From assembly GCA_007119835.1 (NCBI GenBank), contig SKOX01000039.1, positions 1-9,856 on the forward strand: a stretch of 9,856 bases of DNA. The letters are read 5' to 3'. The translations under genes and the position numbers were made by a program. Of the stretch, positions 6,362 to 9,856 are shown piece by piece. Position 1 is the stretch's first letter; every line of letters starts with the position of its first letter. Source of the stretch: Paracoccaceae bacterium. Lineage in GTDB: Bacteria > Pseudomonadota > Alphaproteobacteria > Rhodobacterales > Rhodobacteraceae. The notes below the pieces were generated by a model. It had not been told where the DNA came from, did not search any database, and saw nothing but the letters and a program-made list of their open reading frames with translations.

Positions 6362-7525
6362 GTGCTCCGCCTCGCCGCTCCTGTGCCGGGTCCGCCCCGC
6401 GCCCGACGCCGCCGCGCCGCGTCTCTGCGGCTGATTCTGCGCTGGCTGCGCGCGGAATGGTTGCTGCTCCTGCTGGTTTCGCTTCTGCCGTTGCTGCTGT
6501 GGCAGGTGCCGACGACCCCGGCGGCGCTTTCGGACCTTGTGGACTGGAAGACGGTCGGCGCGCTGGCCGGCCTGATGGTGCTCAGCCGCGGGCTCGAGGT
6601 CAGCGGGCTGATCGTCCGGGCGGGCCGTGCCGTCGCTGCCAGGCTGCATAGCGAGCGGGGCCTGGCGGCGGCTCTGGTGCTCTTCGCCGCGGCGCTCTCG
6701 GCGGTGGTGACCAACGACGTGGCGCTGTTCGTCACCGTGCCGCTGACGCTGGCACTTGCGCGGGCGGTTCCGTTGCCGGTGCCGAAACTGGTGATCTTCC
6801 AGGCGCTGGCGGTCAATGCGGGCTCGGCCGTCTCACCTGTCGGCAACCCGCAGAACCTGTTCCTATGGCAGGTCTCCGGCGTGAGCTTCGCCGAGTTCCT
6901 GCTTGCCATGCTGCCATTGGCCGCGGCCATGCTGGCCGTCCTGCTGGCGCTGGTGCCGCTGGCCTTCGAACGGCGACGGATCGTGCTGCCCGAGACCGCA
7001 GAGGCCTCGCCGCTGCGACCGCGGCTGATGGCGATGTCGCTCGCGGCCTATCCCCTGTTTCTCGTGCTGGTGAATGCGGGGCTCGCGTTGCCAGCCGCAG
7101 GGGCCGTGATCGGGCTCTACGCCCTTGCCTTCCGCAGCGTCCTGCGCGGGCTGGACTGGCCACTGCTTCTCGTGTTCGTGCTGATGTTCGTCAATCTGGG
7201 ACTTCTCGGCCGACTGCCCGGCGTCGCTGCGATCGTTCCGACGGCGCTGGAGCTGCCGGGAGGCGCCTATACCCTCGGCGCCGTCCTGTCGCAGGGCATG
7301 TCGAACGTCCCAGCGGCGATCTTTCTCGCGCCCTTCACCGAGGACTGGCGCGCGCTCGCCTGGGGCGTCAGCGTCGGCGGCTTCGGCTTCGCCATCGGCT
7401 CGCTCGCGAACCTCATCGCCCTCCGGCTCGCGCGGCGGCCCGGGCTTTGGCTGCAGTTCCACCTCTGGTTGATGCCGGTGTTCGCCCTGAGCCTTGCCGC
7501 CGGGGCCCTGCTGATGACGCGCTGA
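6362..7525 (+). CDS. ArsB/SLC13 (ion transporter superfamily) permease
   Basis: Starting at GTG 6362 the protein has 387 aa and is almost wholly hydrophobic, with about ten spans, so it is an inner-membrane secondary transporter. Two half-repeat signatures of the ArsB/NhaD/SLC13 group are visible. The first half has VVTNDVALFVTVPLT (115-129) and the hairpin loop NAGSAVSPVGNPQN (152-165). The second half has SQGMSNVPAAIF (310-321) followed by GFGFAIGSLANLIALR (340-355). In this superfamily the SN/NxP-type loops coordinate the anion and coupling ion, and substrates range from arsenite to citrate, sulfate and dicarboxylates; nothing here fixes the substrate. The length is near the lower end for the family. 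The N-terminus is uncertain: the GTG has no good Shine-Dalgarno (AGAGG is 16 nt away), and GTG 6383 is possible. A strong ribosome site at 6226 serves a different frame. The gene stands alone and converges on the rhodanese operon. Confidence 0.88.
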   Translation: MLRLAAPVPGPPRARRRRAASLRLILRWLRAEWLLLLLVSLLPLLLWQVPTTPAALSDLVDWKTVGALAGLMVLSRGLEVSGLIVRAGRAVAARLHSERGLAAALVLFAAALSAVVTNDVALFVTVPLTLALARAVPLPVPKLVIFQALAVNAGSAVSPVGNPQNLFLWQVSGVSFAEFLLAMLPLAAAMLAVLLALVPLAFERRRIVLPETAEASPLRPRLMAMSLAAYPLFLVLVNAGLALPAAGAVIGLYALAFRSVLRGLDWPLLLVFVLMFVNLGLLGRLPGVAAIVPTALELPGGAYTLGAVLSQGMSNVPAAIFLAPFTEDWRALAWGVSVGGFGFAIGSLANLIALRLARRPGLWLQFHLWLMPVFALSLAAGALLMTR

Positions 7526-7553
7526 GCTGGCGCACCTTCAGGATACGCCCACC

Positions 7554-7573
7554 GGCGCGCGCTCGGACGCGCC
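7554..7573 (+). terminator. Weak candidate terminator hairpin after the permease
   Basis: GGCGCG (7554-7559) pairs with CGCGCC (7568-7573) across an 8-nt loop, 28 nt after the permease stop. It is followed by CCCTGTT rather than a T-run. The hairpin lies between two convergent genes and could serve either strand. The short stem in GC-rich DNA makes chance likely. Confidence 0.22.
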
Positions 7574-7725
7574 CCCTGTTCGACGAGACCCCTGCAGGCG
7601 CGCCCGGCGAGGTCGCCGTGGGTCGGCAGCGCCTCTTCGTCCGGTCCATCGCGCTCAAGCTGGCTTCCACCTGCGGCGGTGTTGATGAGCTCTTCCGAGG
7701 GAGGCGGAGCGATGCTGAAAGGCAA

Positions 7726-8109
7726 TCACGATGAACCCTCTACCCGCTTCGGCGCCCCGCTGGCGGGATCGGTTCCGATGTAGGGGCGCCTGGCCTGCTT
7801 CCAGGCGGTGAAGCCGCCCTCCATGTGCGCCACCGGGCCCAGCCCCGCCTCGAGCATCCGCCGCGCCACCTTCTCCGAGCGCGCGCCCGAGCCGCAGTGG
7901 AAGACCAGGCGCTTCTCTCCCCCCACCGGCAGCTTGGTCGGCTCGAAGTCGTTCATCGGCATCAGGAGCGCGCCGGACACGTGCTCGAGCATGTATTCCT
8001 GGGGCGTGCGCACGTCGATGACGGCAATCTCGCCGCGGTCGAAGGCTTCCGCGACCTCCTCGACCGTCCAGGTCTCGAGGATGCCGGTGTCCGTCTGTTC
8101 GGTCTTCAC
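7726..8109 (-). CDS. Rhodanese-like sulfurtransferase, single domain
   Basis: This 127-aa protein starts at GTG 8109 and has one complete rhodanese domain. WTVEEVAEAF (14-23) is followed by IAVIDVRTPQEYMLEHVSGA (28-47, the conserved DVR.P.EY...H..GA block). The active-site loop is CGSGARS with the nucleophile Cys72, and the closing signature is MEGGFTAWK (96-104). The protein is probably cytoplasmic, as no signal peptide is seen. Rhodaneses carry sulfane sulfur on the Cys, and small single-domain ones serve thiosulfate, persulfide or redox reactions; the specific donor is not evident. The start is set by GGAAGGGAAGAG a few bases upstream and by a GTGA overlap with the preceding 78-aa gene, which implies translational coupling. 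It is the last gene of a minus-strand operon with that gene and, 57 bp further up, the SDR. A persulfide or oxidative-stress role is inferred. Confidence 0.92.
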   Translation of the reverse strand: MKTEQTDTGILETWTVEEVAEAFDRGEIAVIDVRTPQEYMLEHVSGALLMPMNDFEPTKLPVGGEKRLVFHCGSGARSEKVARRMLEAGLGPVAHMEGGFTAWKQARRPYIGTDPASGAPKRVEGSS

Positions 8110-8342
8110 GTTCTCTTCCCTTCCATGTTCCCAGTCCGCCTACCAGCCGGTCCTGGTTCGGCCGGTCCTGGTTCGGGTCGTGCATGTGGTGGGCCGCCGG
8201 CGGCATGGGTGACCTCGCTCAGCCGGTCGGGCAGGAGGTCGAGCACCGGTGCGAGCTGCGCCTTATCCCAAGCTTCGCCGAGTGCCCGGGCCATTGCCGC
8301 AGCCGGATCGAAGAGCGCCAGACCTGGGGGCCTTTCCGACAT
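8106..8342 (-). CDS. Small unknown protein (78 aa), coupled to rhodanese
   Basis: I do not recognise the protein. The start is well supported: ATG 8342 lies 5 nt behind a full AAGGAGG (plus-strand 8348-8354). The stop TGA shares its bases with the GTG of the rhodanese gene (GTGA overlap at 8106-8109), so translation is probably coupled. Residues 1-45 could form helices: a segment DPAAAMARALGEAWDKAQLA, then PVLDLLPDRLSEV. The C-terminal part is Pro/Gly/Arg-rich and holds a doubled EPGPA unit coded by a 15-bp perfect tandem repeat (8146-8175). There is no signal peptide, membrane span or Cys; one His is at position 46 and another at 53. Its position suggests a job linked to the rhodanese or the SDR, but no function can be assigned. 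Confidence 0.68.
   Translation of the reverse strand: MSERPPGLALFDPAAAMARALGEAWDKAQLAPVLDLLPDRLSEVTHAAGGPPHARPEPGPAEPGPAGRRTGNMEGKRT
8146..8175. repeat. 15-bp perfect tandem duplication
   Basis: GCCGGTCCTGGTTCG occurs twice in direct succession (8146-8160 and 8161-8175). It lies in the 3' part of the 78-aa gene, keeps the frame, and encodes a repeated five-residue Glu-Pro-Gly-Pro-Ala unit. This is the usual signature of slipped-strand duplication, and copy number may differ between strains. Confidence 0.9.
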
Positions 8343-8399
8343 CGGGACCTCCTTCGTCCTGAACGCCGGGAGGCCAAGGCCCGCCCGGCGCTCGTGGTG

Positions 8400-9320
8400 T
8401 CAGCGCGTCGTCGTTGGGAAGCCACTCGGGCAGAGAACCTCGCCGGTGAAGTAGCGGCTGTCGCTGGAGGCAAGGAAGACGAAGCTCGTCGCGAGCTCGA
8501 TCGGCTGCGCGGGCCGTTTCCAGTAGGTGTCGCCGCCGAACTCGCCGACGAATTCGGTGTCGCGGGTCGAGGCGATCAGCGGCGTCCAGACCGGGCCCGG
8601 CGCGACGCAGTTCACCCGAATGCCCTCGGGCGCGAGCGAGGCTGCGAGGTTCTTGGTGAAGTTCAGGTTGGCGGCCTTGGTCGCGGCGTAGTCCGTCAGG
8701 TGCGGATACGGCATCGCGCCGACGACCGAGCCCGTGTTGATGATCGTGTCGCCCGGCTTCATGTGCTTGACCGCTTCCTGCGCCATCCAGAAGTAGGCGT
8801 AGATGTTGGTGCGGAAGGTGTTGTCGAGCTGCTCGGGGCTGATCTCGCGGAAGTCCTGGCTCTCGATGTGGTAGGCGGCGTTGTTGACGAGAATGTTGAG
8901 ACCGCCGAGGTCCGAGACCGCCTTCTCGACCGCCTCCCGGCACTTCGCCGGGTCGCGCAGGTCGGTGCCGATGGCGACCGCCTTGCGGCCGCACTTGCCG
9001 ATCCATTCTGCGGTGTAGTCGGCGTCCTCGCGCTCCTCTCCCTCTACGTAGGTGAAGGCGACGTCGGCGCCCTCGCGCGCGAAAGCGATGGCAACCGCGC
9101 GGCCGATGCCGCTGTCGCCGCCGGTGATCAGCGCCTTGAGCCCCGCGAGCTTGTTGCCGCCCTCGTAGCTTTCCTCGCCGTGATCGGCCTGCGGCTTCAG
9201 CTTGGCGTCGCTGCCGGGCCAGTCCTGCCTCTGCTCCGGCGGGCCCCCCTTCAGCCGCTCGTCCGCCTCCAGCGGGTTGCGCGGCAGGTTCAGGCCGTGG
9301 TGGCGCACGTTTTCGGGCAT
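8400..9320 (-). CDS. SDR family oxidoreductase (general stress / YghA-YdaD type)
   Basis: This 306-aa protein starts at ATG 9320 (GGAGG 5 nt upstream, plus-strand 9326-9330). A longer start at 9356 lacks such a site. The long N-terminal extension (1-60) includes PPEQRQDWPGSDAKLKPQAD, typical of the YghA / B. subtilis YdaD (GSP39) subgroup, which carries a PG.E..M.P.PD-like leader. The Rossmann fold begins at about 61, with nucleotide-binding TGGDSGIG at 66-73 and NNAA at 146-149. The catalytic set is Asn172, Ser198, Tyr211 and Lys215 (YAATK). The substrate motif PGPVWTPL follows. Members are NAD(P)H-dependent alcohol/aldehyde-type reductases often induced by general stress; the substrate here is unknown. 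The C-terminus reads TGEVLCPSGFPTTTR, where relatives usually have a Gly-Gly ending, a minor oddity. It is first in a minus-strand cluster with the 78-aa and rhodanese genes. It lies downstream of katG in the same direction, but with 440 bp and a hairpin between them. Confidence 0.93.
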   Translation of the reverse strand: MPENVRHHGLNLPRNPLEADERLKGGPPEQRQDWPGSDAKLKPQADHGEESYEGGNKLAGLKALITGGDSGIGRAVAIAFAREGADVAFTYVEGEEREDADYTAEWIGKCGRKAVAIGTDLRDPAKCREAVEKAVSDLGGLNILVNNAAYHIESQDFREISPEQLDNTFRTNIYAYFWMAQEAVKHMKPGDTIINTGSVVGAMPYPHLTDYAATKAANLNFTKNLAASLAPEGIRVNCVAPGPVWTPLIASTRDTEFVGEFGGDTYWKRPAQPIELATSFVFLASSDSRYFTGEVLCPSGFPTTTR

Positions 9321-9762
9321 GACAGCCTCCGTCTGGCTTGGGGGTTCGCGGCCCAACGCCGATGCCGGGCCTCGGTTGCAGACGCGCAGCGACTATCCGC
9401 CGCCCCAGACGGCAGCGGCGGAGCGCGCCGCCCCTGCACGAGAGCGGAACCGCCTGAACATGCGGAGGTTTGGCCAGATGCACCGCGTCCGTGCCCTGCA
9501 GTTGCCGCGGGAACCGTCGGAGGTGCGGAAGACGCCAGCATCGACGTGACGCGCCGCCGCACAGGCAGCATCGCGTTCGACGGCACGGGAGTGTACCTGG
9601 CGACCGACGAGCGATGCGGCGTGTGCGCGTTCGGCGCCCGGACCATCCTTGGGAGACGGCGGGCTGCTGCGCGCTCCGGTACTGGCTTCGGCGAAGACCC
9701 GCGGCTGATCGAGCGCGGGGATGCAGCCGCTCGCGGGGCGAGCGGCTGCGGAAGGCGGTGGA
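9321..9762. other. 442-bp stretch between SDR start and katG end; no confident gene
   Basis: No protein is recognised. Contents seen: the SDR leader with its Shine-Dalgarno, a plus-strand GGAACC-N15-GGTT element (9446-9470), and a plus-strand ATG 9478 with GGAGG (9464-9468) that opens only 23 codons. A plus-strand frame from GTG 9546 has GC-rich third positions for about 35 codons (it includes SIAFDGTGVYLATDERCGVC) and then becomes Arg/Ala-rich low complexity. The katG hairpin lies at 9723-9749. I see no clear sigma-70 or EcfG promoter for the SDR on the minus strand. Confidence 0.35.
9723..9749 (-). terminator. 27-bp perfect hairpin after katG
   Basis: GCAGCCGCTCGC (9723-9734) and GCGAGCGGCTGC (9738-9749) form a perfect 12-bp stem with a 3-nt loop, beginning 13 nt after the katG stop. 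It is by far the strongest inverted repeat in the window and is placed as a terminator. No T-run follows on either strand, so it may be a Rho-assisted or bidirectional terminator or a 3'-end stabiliser. Confidence 0.65.

Positions 9763-9856
<94 letters not shown>

Noticed and set aside
5635..6930. 431-codon minus-strand frame across the region before and into the permease
   Set aside because: It overlaps both the DUF5132 start and the permease signatures in wrong phase, lacks GC-rich third positions, and shows no recognisable domain.
7712..7783. 23-codon plus-strand ORF after a GGGAGG site
   Set aside because: It has a good ribosome site, but it is very short and antisense to the end of the rhodanese gene, with no sign of function.
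8263..9483. 406-codon minus-strand frame over the SDR gene
   Set aside because: The SDR motifs are in another phase; this one gives Arg/His-rich nonsense.

Overview
The window is very GC-rich, with GC-rich third codon positions and bacterial Shine-Dalgarno starts. The gene content (PQQ-type sugar dehydrogenase, DUF445 protein, stress-type SDR, KatG, and an HMA2/DUF5132/P-type ATPase set) suggests an alphaproteobacterial chromosome. The assignment rests on general character only, because no rRNA or other phylogenetic marker is present. No IS element, tRNA, CRISPR array or phage gene was seen.

Layout, left to right. (1) 1-126 (+) is the C-terminus of a probable PQQ-dependent sugar (sorbosone-type) dehydrogenase. 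(2) 345-920 (-) is a small membrane protein with an N-terminal HMA2-like domain. (3) 1039-2310 (+) is a DUF445 membrane protein. (4) 2288-5317 (-) is a P2-type cation ATPase with its own N-terminal HMA2-like domain. (5) 5384-5674 (-) is a DUF5132 small membrane protein directly upstream of the ATPase. (6) 5750-6361 is a long stretch without a confident gene. (7) 6362-7525 (+) is an ArsB/SLC13-type anion permease. (8) An operon on the minus strand reads SDR (9320-8400), a 78-aa unknown protein (8342-8106), then a rhodanese (8109-7726); the last two share a GTGA overlap. (9) 9763-9856 (-) is the C-terminus of catalase-peroxidase KatG, followed by a 27-bp perfect palindromic hairpin.

The most interesting part is the DUF5132 / P-type ATPase / HMA2 set. 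It combines a cation pump, a single-span glycine-rich membrane protein with a charged helical tail, and a multi-span protein whose soluble domain resembles the pump's own N-terminus. This recalls, by architecture only, the mycobacterial PacL-CtpC efflux platforms. Neither HMA2-like domain has the CxxC metal site. GGAAC-type boxes that loosely fit the alphaproteobacterial general-stress (EcfG) promoter lie before both the DUF5132 and the HMA2 genes. Together with KatG, the stress-type SDR and the rhodanese, this suggests a stress- and ion-homeostasis neighbourhood. That theme is inferred.
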